From positions 1-12,248 of the forward strand of contig JACQPO010000172.1 of NCBI GenBank assembly GCA_016207545.1: a stretch of DNA of 12,248 nucleotides, read 5' to 3'. This DNA is from Methanobacteriota archaeon (lineage in GTDB: Archaea; Thermoplasmatota; Thermoplasmata; RBG-16-68-12; EA-27). The notes beneath the pieces were generated by a model, which was given only the letters and a program-made list of their open reading frames with translations, had not been told where the DNA came from and made no database searches. Shown in pieces: positions 11,887 through 12,248 of the stretch (positions within the stretch are counted from its first letter, which is position 1; the number at the start of each line of letters is the position of its first letter). Made by a program: the position numbers and the translations under genes.

Positions 11887-12248
11887 GGGACCTCAAGGTC
11901 ACGCCGATCAAGAACGGGACCGTGATCGACCACATCCCGAGCGGGATGGCCCTCAAGGTGCTCAAGGTCCTCGGGATCACGGGCGACGTCAGCTCGACGG
12001 TCTCCGTCCTCATGCACGTGCCCAGCAAGAGGCGCGGGGCGAAGGACATCGTGAAGGTCGAGGACCGGGAACTGAACCCGAGGGAGCTGAACAAGATCGC
12101 CCTCATCGCCCCGGCGGCGACGATCAACATCATCCGGAACTACAACGTCGCGGAGAAGCACACGGTCACGCTGCCGGACCGGATCGTGGGCATCTTGCGG
12201 TGCGGGAACCCAAATTGCATCACGAACGCGCGGGAACCCGTGGAGACC
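11883..12248 (+). CDS. pyrI: Aspartate carbamoyltransferase, regulatory chain (partial, 3' end missing)
   Basis: The first 122 codons of a protein normally about 150 long. Catalytically inactive, it binds CTP/ATP and holds PyrB trimers together for feedback control. The nucleotide-binding domain has the start KVTPIKNGTVIDHIPSG and then ALKVLKVLGI, matching the family's K-x-G-T-V-I-D-H-I core, followed by NPRELNKIALIAPAATINII. The zinc domain begins with CGNPNCITN (Cys107, Cys112); the second Cys pair lies beyond the window. The GTG start overlaps the pyrB stop by four bases, giving translational coupling. Length and motifs up to the cut are normal, with no frameshift. Confidence 0.97.
   Translation, partial: MRDLKVTPIKNGTVIDHIPSGMALKVLKVLGITGDVSSTVSVLMHVPSKRRGAKDIVKVEDRELNPRELNKIALIAPAATINIIRNYNVAEKHTVTLPDRIVGILRCGNPNCITNAREPVET

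Noticed and set aside
1..12248. CRISPR array, insertion sequence or phage island
   Set aside because: No evenly spaced direct repeats, transposase motifs or flanking terminal repeats were seen, and composition looks even across the window.

Overview
The window looks like a piece of a high-GC archaeal chromosome. Four things point that way: TTTA-type TATA boxes at a nearly fixed distance (about 27-32 nt) upstream of many start codons, which implies leaderless mRNAs; a pyrB-pyrI pair encoding separate catalytic and regulatory aspartate transcarbamoylase chains; a ThyX thymidylate synthase; and a RAD55/KaiC-like head domain. An uncultured high-GC Thermoplasmatota or related euryarchaeal lineage is my best guess, by inference only. 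I see no mobile elements, CRISPR array, rRNA or tRNA.

Layout. 1-100 is the end of a DMT/EamA transporter. 137-2502 is a two-gene unit: an M20-fold peptidase with an altered metal site, then a two-part GNAT acetyltransferase, coupled by ATGA. Facing it, 2499-5399 (-) encodes a 966-residue protein: six membrane helices, about 450 residues of coiled coil, and a KaiC/RAD55-like head with degenerate nucleotide-binding motifs. 5400-5675 holds its promoter and two doubtful small ORFs. 5676-6541 is a peroxiredoxin (Bcp/PrxQ) coupled to an ASCH/PUA-like protein. They face thyX (6542-7333, -). 7449-7906 carries two very small zinc-ribbon proteins, the second behind a perfect 17-bp dyad. They face a TPR plus DnaJ-type zinc-finger protein (7903-8526, -) and an unrecognised helical protein (8558-9292, -).

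9357-9891 carries thioredoxin and an unlisted 51-residue Cys-rich protein with its own TATA box. 9989-10342 is a winged-helix regulator with a real Shine-Dalgarno and a TTG start. 10343-10637 is non-coding but highly structured: a hairpin plus T-rich terminator whose T tract also resembles a TATA box, then a candidate structured RNA, then an inverted repeat beside the next promoter. 10638-10850 is an unrecognised 70-residue protein. 10954 to the end is pyrB and the start of pyrI, coupled by GTGA.

How it fits together. Most genes are housekeeping: pyrimidine and thymidylate synthesis (pyrBI, thyX) and thiol redox defence (bcp, thioredoxin). The most unusual content is the membrane-anchored coiled-coil pseudo-ATPase, the M20 protein with a substituted metal site, the Cys-rich mini-protein, and the structured non-coding stretch before the 70-residue gene. 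All three convergent gene pairs have stop codons that overlap or touch.
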